Of a stretch of 35,010 nt of DNA, positions 1-6,297 are shown one piece after another. The DNA is from a virus. The translations under genes were made by a program, and so were the position numbers. Position 1 is the stretch's first letter; every line of letters starts with the position of its first letter. Location: positions 1 through 35,010 of IMG/VR virus record IMGVR_UViG_3300030389_000429, one strand, 5' to 3'. Under the pieces are notes generated by a model. That model searched no databases, had not been told where the DNA came from, and saw nothing but the letters and a program-made list of their open reading frames with translations.

Positions 1-1
1 T

Positions 2-484
2 ACACCTGACCTGATTATGGATGGTAAGGTAGATGATGTTAAAACTGCTAGTCCTTGGTCTTACGAAAATAAGTTCAAGGACTACAACACTTTGTATGAG
101 AATGACAGCTTTGGTTATGTAGCACAACTAGCAGGATATGCAAAGGCATGTGGAGTAAAGCCTGGTGGTTGGTGGGTTATCAACAAAGCCAATGGAGATT
201 TTAAATACATACCTGCATGGGGGTTGAATGTTGATCACAATATAGAGAAAGCTAACACACTTGCACAGGAGTTAGATAAAAACTATTTTCGGAGAGTCTA
301 TAGTGATGAGCCAGAAACCTATCGTAAAAAACTTACAGGTAATCGTAAGTTATGTCGGGAGTGTGGATGGTGTAGCTATAGGAATGAGTGTTGGCCTAAT
401 CTAAAAGAAAGACCATCAGTAGTATCGAGGGCAGAAATCCCTCCGATGGTAGCTTATACGGAGTTAAACAGTGTTCAATGGTAA
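2..484 (+). CDS. PD-(D/E)XK exonuclease, Cas4/RecB-like (5' partial)
   Basis: The reading frame is open from the window edge, so the N-terminus lies outside; the first ATG at 17 is internal. The visible part begins TPDLIMDGKVDDVKTAS, which fits the core of a PD-(D/E)XK nuclease: an Asp (PDL) and a D-x-K pair (DVKTAS) on the next strand. Near the C-terminus four cysteines (C-x2-C-x2-C-x5-C in LCRECGWCSYRNECW) look like the iron-sulfur or zinc cluster of Cas4/AddB-type nucleases. In T7-like phages the slot before endonuclease I belongs to the DNA-degrading exonuclease, so a role in host DNA breakdown or recombination is inferred. It overlaps the next gene by 14 nt. The general nuclease call is solid; the exact subfamily is not. 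Confidence 0.75.
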   Translation, partial: TPDLIMDGKVDDVKTASPWSYENKFKDYNTLYENDSFGYVAQLAGYAKACGVKPGGWWVINKANGDFKYIPAWGLNVDHNIEKANTLAQELDKNYFRRVYSDEPETYRKKLTGNRKLCRECGWCSYRNECWPNLKERPSVVSRAEIPPMVAYTELNSVQW

Positions 485-929
485 GGCATATGCAGCTGCT
501 AGGAGAAGGGGGGTTCGTAGTGGACTAGAAAGAAAGATACAAGAGCAGTTAAAAGAGCAGGGTGTAAAAGCTAAGTATGAACCGTTAAAAATTGAGTGGG
601 AAGATTTAGCATACAGAAAATATACACCTGACTTTATATTGCCTAATGGGATTCTTATTGAATCCAAAGGGCTGTTTACTCCAGTTGATAGGAGAAAACA
701 TTTGTTAATTAAGAAACAGCATCCGAACTTAGATATACGATTTGTATTTGAGAATAGTAGAAGAAAGATTAATAAGATTTCTAAAACTACATATGCAGAT
801 TGGTGTGACAGATATGAGTTTCAGTATGCTACAAAAGAAATACCAAACGATTGGATTAATGAAATAACTAAAGTTAATAAATTAATTAAAGAAAAATTTA
901 TTGAGTTTCCAAATGAAAAGAAAGGGTAA
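471..929 (+). CDS. Endonuclease I, Holliday junction resolvase (T7 gp3-like)
   Basis: The 152-aa product matches T7 endonuclease I over nearly its whole length (T7 gp3 is about 149 aa). It resolves branched DNA and helps degrade host DNA in the cytoplasm. Visible landmarks are RSGLERKI with the first catalytic Glu, YTPDFILPNGI with the catalytic Asp, IESKGLF with the Glu-x-Lys pair, and DRRKHLLIKKQHPNLDIRFVF, a strongly conserved stretch. Start: GTG at 471 is the only in-frame start after the stop at 465, and GGAG at 460-463 sits 7 nt upstream. The nearby ATG at 478 is out of frame. The start lies inside the end of the exonuclease gene, suggesting translational coupling. Confidence 0.93.
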   Translation: MFNGKAYAAARRRGVRSGLERKIQEQLKEQGVKAKYEPLKIEWEDLAYRKYTPDFILPNGILIESKGLFTPVDRRKHLLIKKQHPNLDIRFVFENSRRKINKISKTTYADWCDRYEFQYATKEIPNDWINEITKVNKLIKEKFIEFPNEKKG

Positions 930-933
930 GCAA

Positions 934-1077
934 ATGATAAAAGTTCCAAATCCAGTAGTACGAGATATGATTAGGAATCCTAATAGGTCTAATAAAGTTC
1001 ATGGAGATAAGTATAGGGGTGTTATGGATAGGATTCTTAAGAAAGAAGTACAACAAGAACTTAACTTTAAGGATTGA
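934..1077 (+). CDS. Small hypothetical protein (47 aa)
   Basis: A short basic ORF between endonuclease I and the next gene. It starts at ATG 934, 4 nt after the endonuclease stop, with AAAGGG a few bases upstream. An in-frame ATG at 913 would overlap the endonuclease gene and adds seven Lys-rich residues. The product reads MIKVPNPVVRDMIRN and ends in ELNFKD. Its pattern of a conserved RN-PNRSNKVHGDKYRG segment looks like a genuine compact protein rather than random translation. No family is recognised. Its position in a tightly packed operon supports it being real. Confidence 0.6.
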   Translation: MIKVPNPVVRDMIRNPNRSNKVHGDKYRGVMDRILKKEVQQELNFKD

Positions 1078-1079
1078 TT

Positions 1080-1436
1080 ATGGCTGTGGAAACTGAGACA
1101 TTTGATTTAGAAGATGATGGTATACCTTTACAAAAAGATGATACGGCTGTGGTGCTTAGACCTAGTTTTAATGAAGACGGCACATGGGATACTACTGTAC
1201 ATGTTAATGCTGTTAAGATGCCAACTGAAAAACTTGATGATGCAGATGCGGATTATCTTTTAGAAGTAACACATGCATTAGTAGCTTGCTTTCACTTAAT
1301 AAATACAGATCCTGCATTTGCTTATAAAGTGAGTAAAGAATTATCTAATATGGATATAGATGATGCAAAGTTTGAGAAATCAAAAAACAATATAATACAG
1401 TTAAGTAGGTGGACTAAAACTGAGGGTAATGCATAA
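1080..1436 (+). CDS. Hypothetical acidic phage protein (118 aa)
   Basis: Start chosen at ATG 1080, with AAGGA 6-8 nt upstream; a TTG two codons earlier overlaps the preceding stop and is less likely. The N-terminal third is acidic (TETFDLEDDGIPLQKDD); a middle segment (DYLLEVTHALVACFHLINTD) looks like an amphipathic or buried helix; the C-terminus is Lys/Asn-rich. No catalytic motif or membrane segment is evident. It joins the next gene by a 1-nt TAATG overlap, so it is cotranslated with the DUF3310 protein and nrdA. It may be a small early regulator or nucleotide-metabolism accessory, but that is a guess from position only. Confidence 0.7.
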   Translation: MAVETETFDLEDDGIPLQKDDTAVVLRPSFNEDGTWDTTVHVNAVKMPTEKLDDADADYLLEVTHALVACFHLINTDPAFAYKVSKELSNMDIDDAKFEKSKNNIIQLSRWTKTEGNA

Positions 1437-1792
1437 TGAGTTTGTACGGAGAGTATTTAGGAAATGTTCGTAAACAAATGGAAGAAGAAACTAAAGTTTG
1501 TGATGACTGTGGAGAAGTGCATGGTGAAGAAGCACCTCCTTTTAAAGAAACACCTTCTTTGGATATGGTTAATCACCCAGAACATTATAATAAAGGTAAG
1601 TATGAAACCTATGATGTAATTGTGGATACATTAGGAAAGTATGAAGCTATATCTTATTGTCAAGGTAATATACTTAAATACATTATGAGGATGTGGAATA
1701 AAGATAAGCCTCTACAAGATGCAGAAAAAGCAGAGTGGTATTTAAAAGCTATGATAAAGTTATTAAAAGAAACTAAGGGAGTCAACTGGTAA
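1436..1792 (+). CDS. DUF3310 protein, T7 gp1.7-like nucleotide kinase family
   Basis: The 118-aa product contains the DUF3310 signature: MVNHPEHYNKGKYETYDVI followed by YCQGNILKYIMRMWNKDKP and DAEKAEWYLKAMIKLL. The family (SPBc2 and SaV-like proteins, T7 gp1.7) is linked in T7 to dTMP/dGMP kinase activity. The N-terminal 40 residues add a Cys pair and His (VCDDCGEVHGEE) of zinc-finger-like spacing, though only C-x2-C plus His is seen. It lies directly before ribonucleotide reductase with a 1-nt TAATG overlap, consistent with a job in deoxynucleotide supply. The family call is firm; the kinase activity here is inferred from T7. Confidence 0.85.
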   Translation: MSLYGEYLGNVRKQMEEETKVCDDCGEVHGEEAPPFKETPSLDMVNHPEHYNKGKYETYDVIVDTLGKYEAISYCQGNILKYIMRMWNKDKPLQDAEKAEWYLKAMIKLLKETKGVNW

Positions 1793-3537
1793 TGAAGTAT
1801 GACAAAATAGAAATTGATGTAACTCGAGATACATTATTAACTGAACAGGCAACACAACTCTTGAGAGATTATTACATGTTAAGTTCAGAAGTATCTCCAC
1901 AAGAGTCTTTTGCTAGGGCATCGTTAGCATACTGTGATGGTGACTATGATTTTGCTCAAAGGATATATGAATATGCTAGTAAGCAGTGGTTTATGTTCTC
2001 TAGTCCTGTTCTTAGTAATGCACCGATGCCTGGGGAACCTTTTAAAGCACTGCCTATTAGTTGTTTTCTAACCTATGTAGGAGATACGTTAGAAGACTTA
2101 ATCTCTCACAATACAGAAGTTGCATGGTTGTCTGTCAAGGGTGGTGGGGTTGGTGGTCACTGGTCTGATGTAAGGGCAGTCAGTGATAAAGCTCCAGGGC
2201 CAATCCCATTCCTCAAAGTTGTAGATAGTCAAATGACTGCATATAAACAAGGTAAAACTAGAAAGGGAAGCTATGCTGCGTACATGGACATTGATCATCC
2301 TGACATCGTTGAGTTTATTAATTTTAAGTTGCCTACTGGCGGTGATGCTAATAGAAAGTGTTTCAACTTATTCAATGCTGTTAATGTTACCGACAAGTTT
2401 ATGAAACGATTAGAAGCTAATGAGATGATCGAACTAACAGATCCTCATACAGGTCTATATCGAGATAGGATTTCAGCTAGAAAGTTATGGGAGAGAATTT
2501 TAGAAGCTAGATTTAGAACGGGTTCTCCATATTTAAATTTCATTGATACGGCTAACAGAGATTTGCCAAAGCCTCTCAAGGCATTGGGTTTAAAAATACA
2601 CGGTAGTAATTTGTGTAATGAGATTCATTTGCCTACAAATAAAGATAGAACTGCTGTATGTTGTTTGTCTTCAGTCAACTTAGAGAAGTATGATGAGTGG
2701 AGATCCACTCCTATGGTAAGGGACTTGATTCGTTTTCTGGATAATGTGCTACAGACATTCATTGATAATGCTCCAAGAGAAATAATTAAAGCTAAGATAA
2801 GTGCATTAAGAGAAAGGTCATTAGGGTTGGGGGCTATGGGATTTCATGGTTACTTACAAAAGTACAATACACCATTTGAAAGTCCTGTAGCTAAGTCATT
2901 AAACAACAGAATATTTAAGCATATAAAAAATGAAGCCTTATTGGAAACAAAGTTACTTGCAACAGAACGTGGTTCTCCAGGTGATCTTCATGGTACTGGT
3001 CTTCGTAACGCACATCTTCTTGCTATTGCTCCTAATGCCAATAGCAGTATTATTTGTGGTTGCACAGCTAGTATCGAACCTGTTAAGTCGAATGCGTATG
3101 TTCACAGGACAAGAGCAGGATCACACTTAATTAAAAATAAATATTTATCTACAGTGCTAGATAAGTATGATATGAATGATGAAACTACATGGAAAAGTAT
3201 CATTAACCATGAGGGTTCTGTTCAACATCTTGAGAATCTTACAGATTTTGAAAAAGATATTTACAAAACTGCATTTGAACTTAATCAGGAATGGGTTATC
3301 GAACATGCAGCTGATAGACAAAAGTACATATGTCAAGGACAATCTGTTAATCTATTCTTTCCTGCAGGAAGTGATAAGAGTTATGTCAACTCTGTTCACA
3401 TTCGGGCATGGAAGAGTGGCTTGAAAGGGTTGTATTATCTCCGTACTTCTTCTGGCAACCAGGCTGAGAAAGTGGGTACACAAGTTCAACGTCAAGCATT
3501 GAAAGATGCAGAGGAGTGTATAAGCTGTCATGGATAG
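1792..3537 (+). CDS. nrdA: Class I ribonucleoside-diphosphate reductase, alpha subunit
   Basis: The 581-aa catalytic subunit reduces ribonucleotides to deoxyribonucleotides together with the beta subunit encoded downstream. Visible catalytic residues, by comparison with E. coli NrdA: Cys91 (ISCF), the active-site triad Asn273-Cys275-Glu277 (NLCNEIHL), Cys290 (AVCCLSS), the radical-transfer tyrosine pair Y548-Y549 (GLYYLR), and the C-terminal redox pair Cys576/Cys579 (ECISCHG). The nucleotide-binding stretch APNANSSIICGCTASIEP lies at about 413-430. The N-terminal ATP-cone regulatory domain of full-length NrdA is absent, as in many phage enzymes, so dATP feedback inhibition is probably lost (inference). 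nrdB is about 1.7 kb away rather than adjacent. Confidence 0.96.
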   Translation: MKYDKIEIDVTRDTLLTEQATQLLRDYYMLSSEVSPQESFARASLAYCDGDYDFAQRIYEYASKQWFMFSSPVLSNAPMPGEPFKALPISCFLTYVGDTLEDLISHNTEVAWLSVKGGGVGGHWSDVRAVSDKAPGPIPFLKVVDSQMTAYKQGKTRKGSYAAYMDIDHPDIVEFINFKLPTGGDANRKCFNLFNAVNVTDKFMKRLEANEMIELTDPHTGLYRDRISARKLWERILEARFRTGSPYLNFIDTANRDLPKPLKALGLKIHGSNLCNEIHLPTNKDRTAVCCLSSVNLEKYDEWRSTPMVRDLIRFLDNVLQTFIDNAPREIIKAKISALRERSLGLGAMGFHGYLQKYNTPFESPVAKSLNNRIFKHIKNEALLETKLLATERGSPGDLHGTGLRNAHLLAIAPNANSSIICGCTASIEPVKSNAYVHRTRAGSHLIKNKYLSTVLDKYDMNDETTWKSIINHEGSVQHLENLTDFEKDIYKTAFELNQEWVIEHAADRQKYICQGQSVNLFFPAGSDKSYVNSVHIRAWKSGLKGLYYLRTSSGNQAEKVGTQVQRQALKDAEECISCHG

Positions 3538-3985
3538 AAGAAAAAAATTTGATTACGAATTGTTCAAGCAGAACGATAAACTTGCTAGAGAGGTAGGTAA
3601 AGCTTACTGGAAATCTAAAGGTAAAACTGCTATAGATAATCCAGATAGATATGGCCCCGATCTAGTTGTTGATGGAGAATTTTATTGTGAAATGGAAATC
3701 AAACGTGCATGGAAAGGTAAAGAGTTTAAGTACAGAACATGCCAGATACCACATAGAAAAGCTAAGTATCTGGACAAAGATAAGTACGATAAGCCGACAC
3801 ATTTTCTCATTCTTAATAATGAACAAGATTATGCCTTTTACATTATGGATGAAGATGTGGCTTCATCGCCAGTAGTTGAAGTACCTAACAAGTATGTACC
3901 ATCTGGTGAGATGTTCTTTCAAGTACCATTAGATAAATTAAACTTAGTGGAGTTATCAAAAGATGTTCGTCAAGACAACGACTAA
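3530..3985 (+). CDS. PD-(D/E)XK superfamily endonuclease-like protein
   Basis: The 151-aa product has a compact PD-(D/E)XK-like core: an early helix with Glu (REVGKAYW), then RYGPDLVV with Asp, then CEMEIKRAW with Glu-x-Lys. This spacing (Asp, about 13 residues, E-I-K) is characteristic of small restriction-endonuclease-fold proteins. It starts inside the last codons of nrdA (8-nt overlap); GGAG sits 13 nt upstream, rather far, so coupling to nrdA translation probably matters. A role as a nicking or branched-DNA nuclease is possible, but target and partner are unknown. It is distinct from the T7-type resolvase upstream, giving this operon at least three nuclease-fold genes. Confidence 0.7.
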   Translation: MDRRKKFDYELFKQNDKLAREVGKAYWKSKGKTAIDNPDRYGPDLVVDGEFYCEMEIKRAWKGKEFKYRTCQIPHRKAKYLDKDKYDKPTHFLILNNEQDYAFYIMDEDVASSPVVEVPNKYVPSGEMFFQVPLDKLNLVELSKDVRQDND

Positions 3986-4301
3986 TAAAACAGCTAAAAC
4001 TAAAAAACCAATAGACTCTACAAAGGTAGAGATAATAGAGTGGGAAGATGCCCAGGCAGAAGCAGGGTGGTATGGAGATGACATACAACCAGAACTTGCA
4101 AAGGTTACTACTGTAGGGTTTGTAATAGCAGAAAATAAAAAGGCAGTGTGTATTGCATCTACAATATCATTGCCTGACAGTAATGCACATTTGCATATTC
4201 CTAAAGCATGGATTAAGAAGAGAAGAAAGATGAGTATTGTAGATCCTAAGAAGACATCTCCAACTACTGGAATTTACAACACAGGAGATGGAGTACTGTA
4301 A
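3963..4301 (+). CDS. Hypothetical phage protein (112 aa)
   Basis: The start is ATG 3963, overlapping the nuclease gene by 23 nt, with a GTGGAG ribosome-binding sequence about 9 nt upstream. The N-terminus is Thr/Lys-rich; the middle reads KVTTVGFVIAENKKAVCIAS, a beta-strand-like segment, followed by NAHLHIPKAWIKKRRKM, then TSPTTGIYNTGDGVL. The alternating strand pattern suggests a small beta-rich protein. No catalytic motif is visible. I have an impression that similar proteins occur in marine phage replication regions, but I cannot name a family. Confidence 0.65.
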   Translation: MFVKTTTNKTAKTKKPIDSTKVEIIEWEDAQAEAGWYGDDIQPELAKVTTVGFVIAENKKAVCIASTISLPDSNAHLHIPKAWIKKRRKMSIVDPKKTSPTTGIYNTGDGVL

Positions 4302-4302
4302 A

Positions 4303-4566
4303 ATGTTAATTGAGATAGATGAAGTTCTATCGACTAAAATTACAAAGCAATCTTTAAAACAAACATACGAGGATATAGAAAAAGAGATACAAGAATACAA
4401 AGTAGGTTCAAGAGTCCCTCTGACAGAGATACAGCAAGAAGACCTTGCACAACTTTTGAAGATGCAAAAAGCCCTACGACCTGTACTAGATTGGTACACA
4501 GTCGGGGGTAACTTTTTAGTCGAATATGAGGAAGATAATAAAATTAAAAAAAGAAAAAAAACATAG
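4303..4566 (+). CDS. Hypothetical phage protein (87 aa, helical)
   Basis: Start chosen at ATG 4303 with GGAG at 4290-4293, 9 nt upstream; the in-frame ATG at 4288 abuts an AGGAG with no spacing. The product (MLIEIDEVLSTKITKQSLKQ, then a Glu/Lys/Leu-rich helix) has a coiled-coil-like segment around EDIEKEIQEYKVGSRVPLTE and ends in a very basic KIKKRKKT tail. No enzyme motif is seen. It is the last gene of the first + strand run; the inverted-repeat cassette begins 4 nt after its stop. Confidence 0.65.
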   Translation: MLIEIDEVLSTKITKQSLKQTYEDIEKEIQEYKVGSRVPLTEIQQEDLAQLLKMQKALRPVLDWYTVGGNFLVEYEEDNKIKKRKKT

Positions 4567-4569
4567 TGC

Positions 4570-4595
4570 TTGTTCTTAATTAATAAAGCCGACTC
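4570..4595. repeat. Left arm of inverted repeat flanking the reverse gene
   Basis: AATAAAGCCGACTC at 4582-4595 is the exact reverse complement of 4987-5000. Outside it, TTGTTCTT at 4570-4577 is the exact reverse complement of 5010-5017. The two matched blocks are separated by 4 nt on this side and 9 nt on the other, so the whole arm is an imperfect repeat of about 26-31 nt. The repeat lies between the stop of the 87-aa gene and the 3' end of the reverse gene. Confidence 0.85.
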
Positions 4596-4616
4596 AAGTT
4601 AATATTTATAAACCTA

Positions 4617-4961
4617 TTAGATAATATCGTTAATAATTTTTGTAAGTTCTGTTTTTAATGTTTTTGAACTTATATTAACTTTGTTTATCCATTTTCTAAT
4701 AAACTTTTGTAACTGAATATAATCCACTTGGTATTCTTGATAATCTTTACACCAACTACCATCTGGATCACGATTAGCATTACTAATTTCTACACGATTT
4801 AATGCTTCTTCAAGTATCCCTTCATCAGTATAATAGTTTCTTATACCTTTTGGTGTACCATCGTGTAAACCATCTTCTGTATCAATTTCAGTAAACTGAT
4901 AATCTAATGCTTGACACTTTAAACAATCATTGACGATTCTCATGTTTTTATTATTTTCCAT
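4617..4961 (-). CDS. Reverse-oriented hypothetical protein in inverted-repeat cassette (114 aa)
   Basis: This is the only - strand gene within the + strand replication module. The product starts MENNKNMRIVNDCLKCQALD, with a C-x2-C pair, continues through an acidic, Asn/Asp-rich middle (GLHDGTPKGIRNYYTDEG; NANRDPDGSWCKDYQEYQVD), and ends in a basic helix (FIRKWINKVNISSKTLKTEL). It resembles no family I know. Size and charge would suit a small DNA- or RNA-binding regulator or an anti-host protein, but nothing proves this. Start ATG at 4961 has only a weak Shine-Dalgarno (AGAGAG, 7 nt upstream), itself inside a small hairpin. A strong sigma70-type promoter lies about 75 nt upstream and the gene is bracketed by inverted repeats, so it is probably an independently expressed cassette, possibly early. 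Confidence 0.75.
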   Translation of the reverse strand: MENNKNMRIVNDCLKCQALDYQFTEIDTEDGLHDGTPKGIRNYYTDEGILEEALNRVEISNANRDPDGSWCKDYQEYQVDYIQLQKFIRKWINKVNISSKTLKTELTKIINDII

Positions 4962-4968
4962 AATAATT

Positions 4969-4989
4969 CTCTCTTTCTTTATTAGAGAG
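4969..4989 (-). promoter_or_regulatory. Leader hairpin over the ribosome-binding site of the reverse gene
   Basis: CTCTCT (4969-4974) and AGAGAG (4984-4989) form a 6-bp stem with a 9-nt loop in the 5' leader of the - strand gene. On the transcript the 3' arm of the stem supplies the only Shine-Dalgarno-like sequence (AGAGAG, 7 nt before the ATG), so folding would limit translation. Part of the stem overlaps the inverted-repeat arm at 4987-4989. Confidence 0.45.
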
Positions 4990-5017
4990 TCGGCTTTATT
5001 AAATTTTTAAAGAACAA
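4987..5017. repeat. Right arm of inverted repeat flanking the reverse gene
   Basis: GAGTCGGCTTTATT (4987-5000) and AAGAACAA (5010-5017) are the reverse complements of the two blocks at 4582-4595 and 4570-4577. Read on the - strand this arm is part of the transcribed leader of the 114-aa gene. Its outer block, TTGTTCTTTAAAAATTT on the - strand, resembles the boxA element of ribosomal RNA leaders. No clear target-site duplication borders the 448-bp unit. Confidence 0.85.
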
Positions 5018-5036
5018 TTTACTACACTTACAATTC

Positions 5037-5065
5037 ATAATACCACAACCAAACCTGTTTGTCAA
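5037..5065 (-). promoter_or_regulatory. Near-consensus sigma70 promoter for the reverse gene
   Basis: On the - strand TTGACA (complement of 5060-5065) is followed after exactly 17 nt by TATTAT (complement of 5037-5042). TGG precedes the -10 box, giving an extended -10 (TGn). Five of six -10 bases and all six -35 bases match consensus, making this the best host-type promoter in the window. Transcription would start near 5030 and run through the inverted-repeat arm into the 114-aa gene. Confidence 0.8.
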
Positions 5066-5119
5066 CTAATATTTTTTTAGTAAATAAAATAATAACCTTA
5101 AAAAAAAGACTTGAAATAG

Positions 5120-5148
5120 TTGCATTTATGAATACAACATAATATACT
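5120..5148 (+). promoter_or_regulatory. Putative sigma70 promoter upstream of nrdB
   Basis: TTGCAT (5120-5125), a 17-nt spacer and TATACT (5143-5148) resemble a sigma70 promoter with a weak -35 and good -10. Predicted start is near 5155, at the first of two tandem CATGTTTTT copies (5157-5165, 5166-5175). It diverges from the reverse-gene promoter. Its transcript meets an intrinsic terminator about 30 nt further on. Confidence 0.5.
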
Positions 5149-5186
5149 TTAATCAACATGTTTTTCATGTTTTTTCCTAAGTTCTT

Positions 5187-5213
5187 GGGGTACGTCCAGT
5201 ACCCCTTTTTTTT
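5187..5213 (+). terminator. Intrinsic terminator/attenuator before nrdB
   Basis: GGGGTAC (5187-5193), a 5-nt loop, GTACCCC (5199-5205), then eight T residues (5206-5213): a textbook rho-independent terminator reading rightwards. It ends 23 nt before the nrdB start codon, so any promoter for nrdB must lie upstream of it. Either nrdB depends on read-through/antitermination or the stem has another role such as mRNA processing. Confidence 0.85.
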
Positions 5214-5236
5214 CCCTTACAATGAGAGGAGCAAGT

Positions 5237-6214
5237 ATGAGTCTTACAGAACATTCAAAAGTATATAAACCATTTAAGTATCCCTGGGCAGTTGAGTTTG
5301 CTGTTAAATCAGAGAAAGCTCATTGGGGAGAATGGGAATGTAAACTACAGGATGATGTAGCTCAATGGCAATCTGGTAAATTGACTGACAAAGAAAAAAA
5401 TCATATCACTCAAATACTTAGATTGTTTACACAGAGTGATGTGGCTGTAGGTACAAATTATCTGGAGCATTACATACAGAAATTTAAGAACAATGAAATC
5501 AGAGCTATGCTAACTAGCTTTACAAATAGAGAGTTTGTGCATCAACGTAGCTATGCCCTACTCAATGATACTTTAGGATTACCTGAAGAAGAATACTCTG
5601 CTTTCTTAGAGTATGAGCAGATGAGAGATAAGATTGAATTTATGACAGACATGGATACTAACTCAGTTTCAGGATTAGGTAAGGCTATTGCCCGATCTGT
5701 AATGAATGAAGGTATGTCCCTTTTCTCAGCCTTTGTCATGCTCTTAAACTACCAGAGGTACGGCAAGATGAAGGGCATGTGTGAGATTGTAGAGTGGTCT
5801 GTACGAGATGAGACAATGCACTGTGAAGGCATGGTCAAGTTATTCAGGGAATACTGTAAAGAACACCCTAGAATAGTCAATGATCAGTTTAAAAAAGATA
5901 TATATCAGATGTTCAGGGATGGTGTGGCCCTGGAGGATGCTGTTGTAGACACGGCATTTGAGATGGGAGCAGTCGAGGGATTGTCAGCAGCTGATGTAAA
6001 ACAATATATCCGATACATAGCCGACAGAAGATTAATACAACTAGGTTTGAAAGGTAACTTTAAAGTTAAGGAGAACCCCCTAGAGTGGCTCGATTGGATT
6101 GTGGGTGGGGATACCCTAAAGAACTTCTTTGAGGGCGTTGTGACGGACTACAATGCCTCTGGGATGGTAGGTGATTGGGGATGGTCTACAACTAAAGAAA
6201 AAATAGCTGCATAA
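5237..6214 (+). CDS. nrdB: Class I ribonucleoside-diphosphate reductase, beta subunit
   Basis: The 325-aa radical-generating subunit partners the alpha subunit at 1792-3537. Diiron ligands and the radical tyrosine can be read directly: Asp68 (TQSDVAVG), Glu99 and His102 (REFVHQRSY), Tyr106 as the radical site, Glu158 (MNEGMSLF), and Glu192/His195 (DETMHCEG). The presence of the tyrosine suggests a class Ia/Ib-type enzyme rather than a tyrosine-less class Ic variant. Start: ATG 5237 has GAGGAG 6 nt upstream; the in-frame ATG at 5222 would put this Shine-Dalgarno inside the gene. An intrinsic terminator and putative promoter precede the gene, so its expression may be uncoupled from nrdA. Confidence 0.96.
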   Translation: MSLTEHSKVYKPFKYPWAVEFAVKSEKAHWGEWECKLQDDVAQWQSGKLTDKEKNHITQILRLFTQSDVAVGTNYLEHYIQKFKNNEIRAMLTSFTNREFVHQRSYALLNDTLGLPEEEYSAFLEYEQMRDKIEFMTDMDTNSVSGLGKAIARSVMNEGMSLFSAFVMLLNYQRYGKMKGMCEIVEWSVRDETMHCEGMVKLFREYCKEHPRIVNDQFKKDIYQMFRDGVALEDAVVDTAFEMGAVEGLSAADVKQYIRYIADRRLIQLGLKGNFKVKENPLEWLDWIVGGDTLKNFFEGVVTDYNASGMVGDWGWSTTKEKIAA

Positions 6215-6297
6215 ATTTTTGAGAATCGTCATTCTTATCTCGTCTTTATAAGGGAGAGGGAAGTAAATCTCTTTCATTTAACTTTGAGGAGTTTATT

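Noticed and set aside
2930-3424. Alternative-frame ORFs within nrdA
   Set aside because: They overlap a gene with intact catalytic motifs; no conservation evidence or start signals.
4560-5030. Target-site duplication of a transposon around the inverted-repeat cassette
   Set aside because: Flanks at 4562-4569 and 5018-5025 do not match, and no transposase motif is seen in the 114-aa protein.
5222-5236. Upstream ATG for nrdB at 5222
   Set aside because: GAGGAG lies between this ATG and the ATG at 5237 with ideal spacing for the latter; homologous N-termini begin near the second.
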